Positions 24,294 through 34,094 of a stretch of 64,000 bases of DNA are shown in pieces. The stretch spans positions 94,220-158,219 of the forward strand of contig DASZRW010000091.1 in NCBI GenBank assembly GCA_035549015.1, given 5' to 3'. Position 1 is the first letter of the stretch; the number at the start of each line of letters is the position of its first letter. The position numbers and the translations under genes are program-made. Source of the stretch: JAFDZV01 sp035549015. Lineage in GTDB: Bacteria > Bacteroidota > Ignavibacteria > OLB7. A model generated the notes under the pieces. It was not told the origin of the DNA and ran no database searches. It worked only from the letters and a program-made list of their open reading frames with translations.

Positions 24294-24338
24294 AGCGAAA
24301 CTCCCGTCCGCGGCCGATGCCACGACGGGAGTTTCGCT
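24294..24338. terminator. Bidirectional terminator
   Basis: AGCGAAACTCCCGTC and GACGGGAGTTTCGCT are perfect 15-bp arms around a 15-base loop, between convergent genes ending at 24228 and 24377. Confidence 0.75.
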
Positions 24339-24376
24339 GTTGTTCGTCCTGAGTGCTCAGGCAGGAAGGCGCGTCC

Positions 24377-26497
24377 TTACTGCTTCTTCCTGAAGAGTGC
24401 CTCGTCCACCTTGCCGTCCACCACGTAGCTGAAATCCGTGAGCATGATCGTGGAGCCGGGCTGCGGCTCGAAGGAGACCTTGTGTGCGAGCATTATGCCC
24501 CCTTCGTCGTGCCAGTCATCGTAGCTCACAACACCGTTCTCGGTGGACTCCACCGCCAACGGAAGGAATGTCTCCGGGTTGAGATAGTAGATCACCGTCC
24601 CGTTCTTCGGATAGTTCACTTCCACGGCCATTGCCTGCCGGCCATTCACGGAACGCATGCCGACCATGTTCAGCTTCCCCTTCAGTTCCTCCAGGTATGC
24701 CTCGTTGAGGATGTGGGAATCCTCGAGCACCTTGTCGCGCTGGTCCGGCGGGAGCTCCTCCAGCGGACCGCCGCTGCTGCGACGCACCACCTTTCCATCG
24801 CTCACCATCTCCTGCTTGAACAGGCCGAAGTCGTAGTAGGAGTAGACCTTGTTCGGCGCCATCTCCACCTTCTTCACCGTTCCCTTCAGATCGTGCCCGG
24901 CAACGCTTCCGCCGATCTTGGCAGTGCTCTGGATGGACTTCACGGAGCGGAGCTTCTTCTTCCCGCCCATCGCCGTGAGAAGCTTCTCCCACGCCTGTTC
25001 CGCGGTCATCGTCACCTTGGCGCCCTTCATGGCGTCGCCGTTGTCAACCGGCATCAGATCGGAGTTCCACACCTCCACCGTGCCGAACGGATCCAGCTTG
25101 GACTTCACCTCGCTCGCCTTGCCAACCACAACCACGGTCAGGTCGTCGTTGTTCAGATACTTCTTGGCAAGCCGCATCACATCGTCCGGCGTCACAGCGC
25201 CGTAGGCTGCCGTCAGCTTCTCGTAGTAATCCTTCGGAAGACCGTAGAAGTCGATGGACTGCACGCGGATCGCCGTAGTGGTGGCATCGGCCACCGACAT
25301 GAGGAAGCCGCCAACGGATGACTGGATGTTGCGCTGCAGTTCGTCATCCGGCACGCGCTGCGTCTGGATGCGATCGATCTCGTAGAACATCTCCTTGAGC
25401 GCCGAGTCCGTGACGGCGTTGCGAACGTCCGCAGCGGCCGTGAAGTGCCCGCGATAGTAGTTGGCATCGAAGCCGCTGTACGGCGTGTAGGTATAGGCGT
25501 GCGTCTCGCGAAGATTCATCGCGAGGCGGTTGCCGAGGCCTGTTCCACCGCCGAGGATGCTGTTGAGCACGAATGCCTTCGGGCGATCGGGATCGCGGAA
25601 CTCCGGCCCCTTCCCCAGAACGCGGATAGCGCTCTGCACCGCCGTGGGCCTGTCAACCAGCACGATTCGGCGCCCCTTCAGTTCGGGGAAGTTCGGCGGG
25701 AACTGCGACGGCACCGGGCCGGCGGCCCAGTCGCCGAAGGCCTGCTCCAGCATCGGCTCCAACTCCTCGCGCGTCGTGCTGCCGATCACCGCCAGCGTTG
25801 CATTCCCCGGCACGAAGTGAACGGAATGGAACTGCTTCAGCATACCGGAGGAGAGGTGCTTCAACGCCTCCTCGCTCGGCATCCGGCCGTATGCCGTCTC
25901 GCCGTAGAGCACCTTGTTGACGCCATACTCGGCGAGGAACTCCGCGCGTGCCTTCTGCGACTTCAGGCCCGTGGTCTGCTCGGTCACGTACTTGGCCAGT
26001 TCATCGTCCGGGAACACCGGGTTCTTCACGGCATCGGCGAAGAGATCGAGGATCTTCGTCATATGCTTGCGAAGGCCGCCGGCCGTTACCGAGATGGCGT
26101 CGGCGCTGGCGGAGGCGTTGATGGAACCACCGATGAAGTCGATCAGCTTCGCGAACTCCAGCGACGTGCGGCTCCTGGTTCCCTTCACCATCTGATCGGC
26201 CACCGCATCGGCGAGTCCCGGCAGGTCGCCGTCTGCGCCGTTGCCGCCACGCACCAGAAGACGGAACGTGATGAGCGCGCGGTCGTCCTTGACGAAGAAC
26301 ACCTTCAGCCCGTTCTTCAACTTGAACTCATCATAGTGAGGAAACGTGGCGGTCGGTGCGGGATCGGGTGCGGGCTGCTTGCTTCGATCCACCTGCGCCG
26401 GAGAATTCTGCGACATGAGCATGAATAATACGGTGAATGGAAGGCACGCGCGAACGAGCCCGACGTTCCGGAATGAACGATTGGTTCTCATCAGCAT
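24377..26497 (-). CDS. M16-family protease-like subunit, inactive, with LolA-like tail
   Basis: The 706-aa exported product (signal near VGLVRACLPFTVLFMLMSQN) has two M16 repeats. The zinc motif HxxEH is replaced by AVADQ in GLADAVADQMVKGT, so it cannot hydrolyse peptides by itself. The second M16 half keeps the Gly-rich loop GGGTGLGNRLAMNLRE, which helps substrate binding. From about residue 500 a separate beta-rich region (KSIQSTAKIGGSVAG, then VIYYLNPETFLPLAVE) resembles LolA/LppX-type lipoprotein carriers. It starts three bases after the stop of the active M16 gene, so the two subunits are made together and probably pair. Confidence 0.85.
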   Translation of the reverse strand: MLMRTNRSFRNVGLVRACLPFTVLFMLMSQNSPAQVDRSKQPAPDPAPTATFPHYDEFKLKNGLKVFFVKDDRALITFRLLVRGGNGADGDLPGLADAVADQMVKGTRSRTSLEFAKLIDFIGGSINASASADAISVTAGGLRKHMTKILDLFADAVKNPVFPDDELAKYVTEQTTGLKSQKARAEFLAEYGVNKVLYGETAYGRMPSEEALKHLSSGMLKQFHSVHFVPGNATLAVIGSTTREELEPMLEQAFGDWAAGPVPSQFPPNFPELKGRRIVLVDRPTAVQSAIRVLGKGPEFRDPDRPKAFVLNSILGGGTGLGNRLAMNLRETHAYTYTPYSGFDANYYRGHFTAAADVRNAVTDSALKEMFYEIDRIQTQRVPDDELQRNIQSSVGGFLMSVADATTTAIRVQSIDFYGLPKDYYEKLTAAYGAVTPDDVMRLAKKYLNNDDLTVVVVGKASEVKSKLDPFGTVEVWNSDLMPVDNGDAMKGAKVTMTAEQAWEKLLTAMGGKKKLRSVKSIQSTAKIGGSVAGHDLKGTVKKVEMAPNKVYSYYDFGLFKQEMVSDGKVVRRSSGGPLEELPPDQRDKVLEDSHILNEAYLEELKGKLNMVGMRSVNGRQAMAVEVNYPKNGTVIYYLNPETFLPLAVESTENGVVSYDDWHDEGGIMLAHKVSFEPQPGSTIMLTDFSYVVDGKVDEALFRKKQ

Positions 26498-26500
26498 TGA

Positions 26501-27853
26501 TCAATGCCCTCCCTTGGCTGCTGGATAATACTTCAAGATAACCCGGTTCTCCGGGACCAGATACTTCTTTGCCACGCGCTGGATGTCGTCGCGCGTAAGC
26601 GAAGTGTAGCGTTCGAACTCGGTATTGATCACGCCCGGATCGTTGAAGAAGGTCTCGTACGTGGCGAGCGCCTGGGCCTTGTCCAGATCGTCGTTGAACC
26701 GGCGCGCGAACTGCGTCTCGAGCTGGTTCAGCGCCTTGGTGAACTCCTCGTCGGTAACGCCGTTCTGCTGCACGTTCTCGATCTCGTGGTTGAATGCCGT
26801 CCCCAACTGGTCCATGGAGACGGTTGGATGCGACACCGCGAAGAGGCCCATCAGGCCGCCGAGTTCGAGATCGAACGGGAAGGCCTGCACACCAACGGCA
26901 AGCTGATGCTGGTCGATCATGTTCTGATAGAGCCGCGAGCTGTTGCCGGTAGCGAGGATCGTGGCGAGCACCTCGATGGCGTAGGCATCGTGATCGCCGC
27001 GCTTCGGCGTGCGGTAGGCATAGAGGAGCGCGGGAAGCGGCGTGTTGTCCTCGCGAACATCGACAATCTTCTCGGACTTCCCCATCTCCAACTGGAACTG
27101 CGGGCGAACGATATCCTTGCCGCGCGCGATGCCGGCGAAGTAATCCTTCACCAACTGCTTCGTGCGCTCGACGTCGATATCGCCCACGATCGCAAGCACC
27201 GCGTTGTTCGGCACATAGTAGGTCTTGTAGAAGTCGCGGAACTCCTCGATGCGCGCCTGATCGATGTACTGCACGGAGCCGATCGGCGTCCACGAGTACG
27301 GGGTTCCCTCCGCCACGTACTTCGCCAGGTTCTCCAGCACCGATCCGTACGGCGTGTTGTCGTAGCGATTCTTCCGCTCCTCCTTCACCACACCGCGCTG
27401 GGTCTCCACGCCGATCTCCTCCACACGGGCATGCATCATCCGCTCGGACTCCAGCCAGAGCGCCAGCTTCAGCTGGTTGGACGGGAGCTCGATCTGGTAG
27501 CCGGTTTCATCGAACGTGGTGAACGCGTTCAAACGTCCGCCGGCGGACTGGACGATCTTGTCGATCGAGTGCCGGGCGATGTGCTCGGTTCCCTCGAACA
27601 TCAGGTGTTCGAAGAAGTGTGCGAATCCGGTACGATCCGGACGCTCGTTCTTGGAACCGACATGGTAGTGCACGAATGTGGCAACCACCGGTGCGGTTTT
27701 GTCGACGGACAGAATAACGCGAAGGCCGTTCGGCAACTCGAACTTCGTGAAGTTCACCTTCGGAAGATCGGACGTCTGCGCATTGACCGTAAGCGCCGTC
27801 GCCAGCGAAAGCCCTGCTACGATCGCATGGCACTTTCGGATGGGATACAGCAT
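26501..27853 (-). CDS. M16-family zinc metalloprotease, active subunit
   Basis: The 450-aa periplasmic protease has a signal peptide (AIVAGLSLATALTVNA) and the inverted zinc motif HFFEH at residues 79-83 in GFAHFFEHLMFEGT. The third zinc ligand lies in the EERKNRYDNTPYG region. The rest has the two M16 repeats of the beta-type processing peptidases. Family members degrade peptides as heterodimers with a non-catalytic partner, which is encoded directly downstream. The pair is expected to work in the periplasm or at the outer membrane. Confidence 0.92.
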   Translation of the reverse strand: MLYPIRKCHAIVAGLSLATALTVNAQTSDLPKVNFTKFELPNGLRVILSVDKTAPVVATFVHYHVGSKNERPDRTGFAHFFEHLMFEGTEHIARHSIDKIVQSAGGRLNAFTTFDETGYQIELPSNQLKLALWLESERMMHARVEEIGVETQRGVVKEERKNRYDNTPYGSVLENLAKYVAEGTPYSWTPIGSVQYIDQARIEEFRDFYKTYYVPNNAVLAIVGDIDVERTKQLVKDYFAGIARGKDIVRPQFQLEMGKSEKIVDVREDNTPLPALLYAYRTPKRGDHDAYAIEVLATILATGNSSRLYQNMIDQHQLAVGVQAFPFDLELGGLMGLFAVSHPTVSMDQLGTAFNHEIENVQQNGVTDEEFTKALNQLETQFARRFNDDLDKAQALATYETFFNDPGVINTEFERYTSLTRDDIQRVAKKYLVPENRVILKYYPAAKGGH

Positions 27854-28079
27854 AGGTTCAGCTCGTCTGGGTATGGATGATTGATATATGCAACTTGCCT
27901 GTCAAAGTTCAGCAAGTTACAAAAAGATCGTACCGATGACCCCGGGGAGTGGTCCCGAAATCCATTCATACGATTCCGTACGATTGTTTCACCTGATCGC
28001 GGTACGGAGCGTGATCGCGACATGAAGCGCCGCAGCGGTCGCTCGCTGCAGGCCGTGTGCAAGCCGTCTCGGCGGCGGC

Positions 28080-28110
28080 TTGCCGGCCAGTTGCCCGGTG
28101 CGTAGCTTCG
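28080..28110 (+). promoter_or_regulatory. Bacteroidota-type promoter for the pseudouridine synthase gene
   Basis: TTG (28080-28082), exactly 20 bases, then TAGCTTCG (28103-28110). The GTG start at 28115 follows only four bases later, so the mRNA should have little or no leader. The rest of 27854-28079 shows no gene. Confidence 0.5.
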
Positions 28111-28114
28111 ATAC

Positions 28115-28816
28115 GTGCTCCGACACGGCAACAGACGCTCTCGTTTATCATCCTCCTCCGCGGCCGGGGGGGCGGCGCGGCCGTACAGGCCCGGGGAAGG
28201 ATTCCGCTACATCATCTTCAACAAGCCTTTCGGCGTGCTCTCGCAGTTCACCCCGGCGGAGGCCGGCGACAAGCCAACGCTTGCCGCGTTCGGCTTCCCG
28301 CCGCATGTCTATCCGGTAGGGCGCCTGGATCACGACAGCGAAGGCCTGCTGCTGCTGAGCGACGATCCCGGGCTCACGGACTATCTGCTCAATCCGGCGC
28401 ACCATCATACACGGACGTATCTGGCACAGGTTGAGCGTATCCCCGATGCGGAGGCGATCGATCGCCTCGAGAAGGGGGTGATCATCGAGGGGAAGCGCAC
28501 GCGGCCGGCCGCGGCGGTTCTGCTGGCACAACCGCCGGCACTTCCCGAACGCTCCGTCCCGATCCGGTTCCGCCTGTCGGTCCCCACCGCATGGCTCCGG
28601 CTTACGCTCACCGAGGGACGCAACCGCCAGGTACGCCGCATGACGGCGGCGGTCGGGCATCCCACGCTGCGACTGGTGCGCGAGCGCATCGGCCGGCTGG
28701 ATCTCTTCACACTCGGCATCGCTCCAGGCACGTGGCGTGATCTTACGACGCCGGAACTACAGCTTGCAATGCAACAATGGCGGGGTTCCCACCGTAGCGA
28801 ACCGCCATCCGCATGA
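28115..28816 (+). CDS. rluE: RsuA/RluE-family rRNA pseudouridine synthase
   Basis: The 233-aa enzyme converts one uridine of 23S rRNA to pseudouridine; RluE acts at position 2457 in E. coli. The catalytic Asp is in VGRLDHDSEGLLLLSDD. KPFGVLSQF and the C-terminal EGRNRQVRRMTAAVGHPTLR are family hallmarks. There is no N-terminal S4 domain, which separates RluE from RsuA and RluB. The start codon is GTG, and the first 25 residues are low-complexity Ser/Arg/Ala. A promoter -7 box lies four bases upstream. Confidence 0.88.
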   Translation: MLRHGNRRSRLSSSSAAGGAARPYRPGEGFRYIIFNKPFGVLSQFTPAEAGDKPTLAAFGFPPHVYPVGRLDHDSEGLLLLSDDPGLTDYLLNPAHHHTRTYLAQVERIPDAEAIDRLEKGVIIEGKRTRPAAAVLLAQPPALPERSVPIRFRLSVPTAWLRLTLTEGRNRQVRRMTAAVGHPTLRLVRERIGRLDLFTLGIAPGTWRDLTTPELQLAMQQWRGSHRSEPPSA

Positions 28817-28948
28817 TGCGGGATGCCGACATCTCTCTCCGCCCCGGATGAAGCATGATGAAGCATGGCGCTGCAATTCTGCGGCGAACCATGGCGAACG
28901 GAAATGCCGTTGCCGGGATTGAACGGAGAAAATCTGGATGAGTTACGT

Positions 28949-29890
28949 ATGAACGCTCCGGCGATCAACATCTCTGGATTCGAGAAGATCTATCGCGCGC
29001 GACGCCGCGGCGAGAACGATGTACATGCGCTGAAGCCGCTCACACTTGCGATCGAACCGGGAGAGGTGTTCGGGTTGCTCGGCCCCAACGGCGCGGGGAA
29101 GACAACGCTGGTGAAGCTGCTGCTGGGAATCGTTCACGCCACTTCCGGACATGCCACCATCTGCGGGCACCAGGCCGGAACAACCGGGAGCAAGGGGGTG
29201 ATCGGGTATCTGCCGGAGAATCATCGCTACCCTCCCTACCTCACCGGAGAGGGGGTGCTCTCCTACTTCGGAAGCCTGAGCGGAATGGAGACGCCGGTGA
29301 TACGGGAACGCTCCGCGATGCTGCTGGAGATGGTGAACATGACGAAGTGGCGCCGCACGCGCGTACGCCAGTACTCGAAGGGAATGATGCAGCGTCTGGG
29401 GATCGCGCAGGCGCTGCTGAACGATCCGAAGGTGGTGTTCCTGGATGAGCCGACCGACGGCGTCGATCCGGTTGGGCGCCGCGAGATCCGCGACGTGATC
29501 GGGCGCCTGCGCGACGAGGGGAAAACCATCTTTCTGAACAGCCATCTCCTCTCCGAAGTGGAGTTGATATCGGATCGCGTGGCGATCCTGAAGCAGGGAG
29601 AGATGGTTCGGATCGGAACGGTGCGCGAGCTCACCAACAGCAATCACGCCTATCACATCGCCGTTGCGGCCGATCGGGCGGAGGAATTTGCGGAGGCGAT
29701 CGCGCCGTTCGGGCCGGAGCGCATCGAGGGTGCGAGCGCGCTCGTCACGGCGGACACCGAGCGCGTGAACCAGGTGATAGACCGGCTGCGGTCCTGCGGG
29801 CTGCCGATCACGGAAGTCACGCCGGCCCGGCAGAGTCTGGAGGATCTGTTCATGGACATCGTTGGCGACAACGGAGGCGATGCACGATGA
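28949..29890 (+). CDS. ABC transporter ATP-binding protein
   Basis: The 313-aa ATPase has Walker A GPNGAGKTT near residue 48, the signature YSKGMMQRLG, Walker B VVFLDEP, and the switch His in NSHLLSEVELI. The C-terminal domain of ~90 residues (HYHIAVAADRAEEFAEAI) is of the type found in NatA/CcmA-like exporters. It overlaps the permease gene by four bases (ATGA), so they form one exporter. Substrate unknown; natural choices are ions, lipids, drugs or export steps tied to the cell envelope. The start at 28949 is the family N-terminus. Confidence 0.92.
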   Translation: MNAPAINISGFEKIYRARRRGENDVHALKPLTLAIEPGEVFGLLGPNGAGKTTLVKLLLGIVHATSGHATICGHQAGTTGSKGVIGYLPENHRYPPYLTGEGVLSYFGSLSGMETPVIRERSAMLLEMVNMTKWRRTRVRQYSKGMMQRLGIAQALLNDPKVVFLDEPTDGVDPVGRREIRDVIGRLRDEGKTIFLNSHLLSEVELISDRVAILKQGEMVRIGTVRELTNSNHAYHIAVAADRAEEFAEAIAPFGPERIEGASALVTADTERVNQVIDRLRSCGLPITEVTPARQSLEDLFMDIVGDNGGDAR

Positions 29891-30909
29891 AGATTCGCGC
29901 CCTTGTTGCCGACACCTTTCGCGAGATCTATGCGAAGAAGGTGATCGTCGGGATCGTGGTGATCGAGATCGTAACGCTGGTGATCACCGCGCTCATCCTC
30001 TTCTCCGGTGGAATGCAGCGCGAGTACCGCGAGGCCGCGCAGGGAACGAACGCGGACTCCGCCGGCACTTCCGCCCAGCATCCCGCCGCGCCGATCGGAT
30101 CGGCGCCGTACGACACCTCGCTTCTCGGATCGGAGAACGGCCCGCTTCCCGGCGCCATGCTGACGGACAGCGAGCGCGCGGCCGCACATGCCGGCAGCAG
30201 CACGTTCCGCGACACGGCCGGCTCCAGGCGCCCGATCGCCATGCACGTGGATGGGCAGGCAATGCTGCGCGAGAAGGTAAAGGGAGCAATGGCCGGCTAC
30301 GCCGGCGTGTTCGGCGCAATCTCCATCCTCCTCGGCATCTTCATGGCCGCCGGCATCGTCTCCTCGATGATGGAGAAGGGGACCATCGATCTTCTCCTCT
30401 CCAAGCCCCTTACCCGCTCCGCGCTCCTGTTCGGCCGCGCGCTCGGAGGCGTTGCGGCGGTGGCGCTCAATCTCGCCCTCTTCGTGGCCGCACTCTGGGC
30501 GCTCTACGGATTCGCGAGCGGTGTCTGGCATCTCCCCTTCCTCGCGGCAGCGATCGCGCTTCCGCTCTTCTCCTTCATCGTGACGTACGCAGGCGTCATC
30601 CTTCTCAATGTCTATACCGACGGCTGGATGCTGCCGCTCAGCATCGCCTACATGCACACGGCCGTCCTCTCCCCCTTCCTCTTCTCGCGCGAGCAGACCC
30701 TCTTCTCGCTCATCTCCAGCGAGTTCCTCCGTCGCGTGATCGACGGGCTCTACTATCTGCTGCCGCAGACTGCGGACGTGATCAAGACGATGTCCGATAT
30801 CATCTACAGCGGAAGCGTGAGCAACGCCGTGCCGTTCGTTCAGGGGACGATCTTCGCGGTGGCATGTCTGGCCTGGGCTGCATGGAAGTTCCAGCGCAAG
30901 GACTTCTGA
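29887..30909 (+). CDS. ABC-2 type membrane permease
   Basis: The 340-aa membrane partner has a first helix near residues 19-40 (VIVGIVVIEIVTLVITALIL) and then a large loop outside the membrane of ~85 residues (Ser/Ala/Gly-rich). About five more helices follow, among them AISILLGIFMAAGIVSSMME and VAALWALYGFASG. The segment GTIDLLLSKPLTRSALLFGR is typical of ABC-2 permeases. It is translationally coupled to the ATPase. No substrate clue is present. Confidence 0.88.
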   Translation: MKIRALVADTFREIYAKKVIVGIVVIEIVTLVITALILFSGGMQREYREAAQGTNADSAGTSAQHPAAPIGSAPYDTSLLGSENGPLPGAMLTDSERAAAHAGSSTFRDTAGSRRPIAMHVDGQAMLREKVKGAMAGYAGVFGAISILLGIFMAAGIVSSMMEKGTIDLLLSKPLTRSALLFGRALGGVAAVALNLALFVAALWALYGFASGVWHLPFLAAAIALPLFSFIVTYAGVILLNVYTDGWMLPLSIAYMHTAVLSPFLFSREQTLFSLISSEFLRRVIDGLYYLLPQTADVIKTMSDIIYSGSVSNAVPFVQGTIFAVACLAWAAWKFQRKDF

Positions 30910-30911
30910 TG

Positions 30912-30940
30912 CCGCATGCGGTCGCCGCAGAGGCATGCGG
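30912..30940. terminator. Hairpin between convergent genes
   Basis: CCGCATGC and GCATGCGG form perfect 8-bp arms directly after the permease stop, shared with convergent queA. Confidence 0.4.
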
Positions 30941-30988
30941 AGGTTTGCAGAGAGATTGCATGCTCCCCCTCCGGGGAACGGCCGGCGG

Positions 30989-32332
30989 CTATCCGGTGGA
31001 TGGTGTCCGCCGAAGCGGGAGCCGCATGCGAAGCGGATCGAGCACGAGCAGCGAGCCGTCGCCATAGCTCAGGAACCGATAGCCGGTGGCGAGCGCTTCC
31101 TGATAGAGCCTCCGCCAGAGATCGCGTCCAAGCATGGCGCCCACCAGAAGAATCAGCGTGCTCTCCGGCTGGTGGAAGTTGGTGATCAGCGCGTCGCAGG
31201 CATGGAAGGTGTAGCCGGGAACGATCATGATCCCCGTGCGCCCGGTTATCACCTCCATCCCCCGCGCCACCGCCCACCCATCAACGGCGGCAAGCGCCTC
31301 CGGCAGCGACGGGAGCCCGGGCATTGCGGCGGCCAGCCTGTACGGGTCCCACTGCTCCACATCCAACTCCGCCATCCCCCCGCACTCACCGGCAAGCAGC
31401 CGTATACCGAACCAGTAGAGCGATTCCACCGTGCGCAGCCCGGTTGTTCCCACGATGACGAACGGAGCGGCCTCGGGGGAGGCATCGCGCCGCCGTGCCT
31501 GTTCCAGCAGCGAGCCGAGCGCAGGGCGGCCAACAGCGATTCGTTCGCGGTGCATCTCGTGGTGAAGGATATCCCCCTTCACCTGCCGGAAGGTTCCGGC
31601 GCCCACGTGCAGTGCAATGCGTGTCTGCAGCACTCCCTTCGCATCGAGCGCGCCGAGCAGGCCGGGCGTGAAGTGAAGTCCCGCGGTGGGGGCGGCAACG
31701 GCTCCCTCCTGCTCCGCATAGACGGTCTGATAGGAGCCGGCGTCCGCATCGGTGGCTGCTTCACGATGGATGTATGGCGGCAGGGGAACACGGCCGGCAA
31801 GCTCCAGGACGGAGGCGAAGCTTTCATCGGCAGGCTGCCAGGTGAACAGGATGGTGCATCCCTCCTCGCTCCGCCCCTCGAGATGCGCCCGCAGTTCCAC
31901 CCCCCTTCCGTCGCCGCTGCGAAACGTTCCGCGCAGGATCGGCTCGCGCTCCAGCTTGCGGGCGCCCCCCACCATGCAGAGCCAGCGCGACTCGCCATGC
32001 GCGGCAAGCGCGAGCGCGGGATCGCGCACGGCACCGGCCGGCTCCAGCAGAAACAGTTCCACGCGGCCGCCGGTTGCGCGGTGCATCACGATGCGGGCGC
32101 GCACAACGCGCGTGGTGTTCAGCACCAGCATTGCGCCGGCGGGAATCATCTCCTCCAGATCGCGGAAACGATGGTGAGAGATCGCGCCGTCCGGAATCGA
32201 ACAGACCAGCAGACGGCTGCGGTCGCGCTCCGCGAGCGGATGTTCGGCAATCCGGTCCGCAGGCAGATCGTAATGATACGCAGCCGGATCCACGATGGGA
32301 AGGTAGCGGGCGGGATCGATGTTGGAGGGCAT
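30989..32332 (-). CDS. queA: tRNA preQ1 ribosyltransferase-isomerase QueA
   Basis: The 447-aa enzyme moves the ribose of S-adenosylmethionine to preQ1 at tRNA position 34, making epoxyqueuosine. Motifs include the N-terminal YDLPADRIAEHPLAERD, then GRVELFLLEP, VPLPPYIHREA, YQTVYAEQEGAVAAPTAGLH and HVGAGTFRQVK, and the C-terminal NFHQPESTLILLVGAML. It is somewhat longer than the usual ~350 aa, with extra sequence near residues 300-360. ATG 32332 is chosen over TTG 32338. A TATTATTG box ends three bases upstream, so the transcript may be leaderless. Confidence 0.93.
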   Translation of the reverse strand: MPSNIDPARYLPIVDPAAYHYDLPADRIAEHPLAERDRSRLLVCSIPDGAISHHRFRDLEEMIPAGAMLVLNTTRVVRARIVMHRATGGRVELFLLEPAGAVRDPALALAAHGESRWLCMVGGARKLEREPILRGTFRSGDGRGVELRAHLEGRSEEGCTILFTWQPADESFASVLELAGRVPLPPYIHREAATDADAGSYQTVYAEQEGAVAAPTAGLHFTPGLLGALDAKGVLQTRIALHVGAGTFRQVKGDILHHEMHRERIAVGRPALGSLLEQARRRDASPEAAPFVIVGTTGLRTVESLYWFGIRLLAGECGGMAELDVEQWDPYRLAAAMPGLPSLPEALAAVDGWAVARGMEVITGRTGIMIVPGYTFHACDALITNFHQPESTLILLVGAMLGRDLWRRLYQEALATGYRFLSYGDGSLLVLDPLRMRLPLRRTPSTG

Positions 32333-32432
32333 CGCCAATAATACTCATGGCGGGGCTCACGGCCGCACGCGGCAACGGCTCGTCACATTCCGGCGCGCGG
32401 GTGCGGGATTTGCAATTGCGTAACTTCGCCGC

Positions 32433-33233
32433 ATGACGAACGATGGCGACGGCTTCGAGATCATTCCCGGCGAACATGTGGAGCGTGACTGGGGATGGTG
32501 GAGTGATTTTCTCCAACGCGAGTATTACGGGGCGCCGGAGGAGATGAGTTCCTGGCGTGCGGCGGCGGCCTCGATTGCCCGCGATACCGGGCTCGCCGTT
32601 GGAACGCGCGTGCTGGATCTCGGCTCCGGTTGCGGCGAGCTTACCCTGCAACTGGCGATGCGCGGCGCAGAGACCATCGGCGTGGAGCAGTCCGCATCGC
32701 TGGTTGCGTACTGTACGGAGCTGGCCCGGGAGCGGGAGGTGCAGGCCACCTTCATCGCCGCGGACATGTTCGCGTTCGAGCCGGACGCCCCGGTCGATCT
32801 CGTGGTCTCCATCAACACCAGCTTCGGCTACGGAACGGACGCGCAGAACCGGGAGCTCATCCGGAAGATCGGGCGCTGGCTGAAGCCGGGAGGGATCTTC
32901 TACTGCGACATCATCTCCGCCGATAGCGCGGAGGCGTTCGGAAGCTGGAGCGATATGGTGGCCGGCGGACGGTTTCTCGTGGACAACAGCTACGATGCGG
33001 AGCGCCGCGTGATGACGAGCCATCCCACATGGATCTCGCCCGATGAACGCCAGATCGTGACGGCGGTAACGCCGGAGGTGATTCAGTTGTACATGCGTGC
33101 CGAGATGGAGGCGATGATGCGCGGCGCGGGGCTGGAGCCGGAGCGGCTGCGGCGCGCGATGGGACGGAAGTTCGACCAGGACGAGGAGCAGATGTTGACG
33201 ACGTGGATTGCACGAAAGGAAATTCGTGGGTAG
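32433..33233 (+). CDS. Class I SAM-dependent methyltransferase
   Basis: The 266-aa product has a seven-strand methyltransferase core: motif I VLDLGSGCGELTLQLA near residue 61, the acidic ribose-binding residue in IGVEQSASLV, motif II-like FIAADMFAFEPDAPVDLVVS and the post-motif GRWLKPGGIFYCDI. The substrate is not evident. A TAACTTCG box ends four bases before the ATG. The next gene on the same strand follows after 11 bases, and its product is coiled-coil-like, so the two may be cotranscribed. Confidence 0.85.
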   Translation: MTNDGDGFEIIPGEHVERDWGWWSDFLQREYYGAPEEMSSWRAAAASIARDTGLAVGTRVLDLGSGCGELTLQLAMRGAETIGVEQSASLVAYCTELAREREVQATFIAADMFAFEPDAPVDLVVSINTSFGYGTDAQNRELIRKIGRWLKPGGIFYCDIISADSAEAFGSWSDMVAGGRFLVDNSYDAERRVMTSHPTWISPDERQIVTAVTPEVIQLYMRAEMEAMMRGAGLEPERLRRAMGRKFDQDEEQMLTTWIARKEIRG

Positions 33234-33244
33234 CATTGCCTGCC

Positions 33245-33958
33245 ATGACCGAACCGTTTCTCGCATATATCAGGACGCTCTACTTCATCGGCCCGGAGGT
33301 GGAGAAGCGTTACTATCGTCTGTTCGGCGATCTGGAGTACGATCTCCTCTCGCTCCGCGTGGAGTGTGCGGTGATGGACCTCCGCGTCCGTGAGGTGAAG
33401 CGCCGCGCAACGGCGGCCGTTCCGATCGACAGCAACGCCGAGCGCCGCATCAGCGAGACATCGCAGGAGCTGAACGAGCATCTGTATGCGCGGCTGGAGC
33501 GGCTGCAGAAGCGGAGCGCCGCGGCGAAGAGCTTTCGCTACGATCATGAGAGCGAGGTGCACGGATACTATCTGATCCGCGACATCGCAACGGCAATCCT
33601 GGGTCTCCGCCGTCCGGAGGCGCGGTCCCGGCATCTCGAAACGCTGGACGATGCCTGCCAGGCCTACAGGCAACTGGACATCGCGGAGTTGATCGATCTG
33701 CACGAAAGCGTGCAGCATCTGCTGGCGCAGGAACGCCGCTCGGTGCTGAGCCGGAAGGAGGCGGGCGAGTGGCGCAGGCGCCTCGGCGCGCTCCACAGGC
33801 GCCATCCGCTCTGCAGGTCGATGATACTGGACACGCCGGAACAGATCACCGCGCATGCTGAGAGGCTGAAGCGCAGCATCGCACGCTGGCAGGCGCGGCT
33901 GGAGCAGCGCGGCGTTGTATATGCCGCAGCCATTCGTTCGCTCCGGTTCAGGAACTGA
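33245..33958 (+). CDS. Helical protein of unknown function
   Basis: The 237-aa product is almost all alpha-helical, with long charged stretches (EVKRRATAAVPIDSNAERR, YARLERLQKRSAAAKSFRYD) and no signal peptide, so it is cytoplasmic. I see no known motif. The start is ATG 33245, 11 bases after the methyltransferase stop; an earlier frame start at 33203 lies inside that gene. Codon use and length support a real gene. Function unknown. Confidence 0.65.
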   Translation: MTEPFLAYIRTLYFIGPEVEKRYYRLFGDLEYDLLSLRVECAVMDLRVREVKRRATAAVPIDSNAERRISETSQELNEHLYARLERLQKRSAAAKSFRYDHESEVHGYYLIRDIATAILGLRRPEARSRHLETLDDACQAYRQLDIAELIDLHESVQHLLAQERRSVLSRKEAGEWRRRLGALHRRHPLCRSMILDTPEQITAHAERLKRSIARWQARLEQRGVVYAAAIRSLRFRN

Positions 33959-34094
33959 GCGGCCCGCAGCGGGCGGCACTTCATTTGCGGAGGAGGACGC
34001 GGCGGCCGGCGGCTGTGGATCCGATGGAAGGGCGGCGGCAGGGCGGACGTTCAGGGGCAGCCCCACAATCCATACTCATCAACAGACATCTCCC

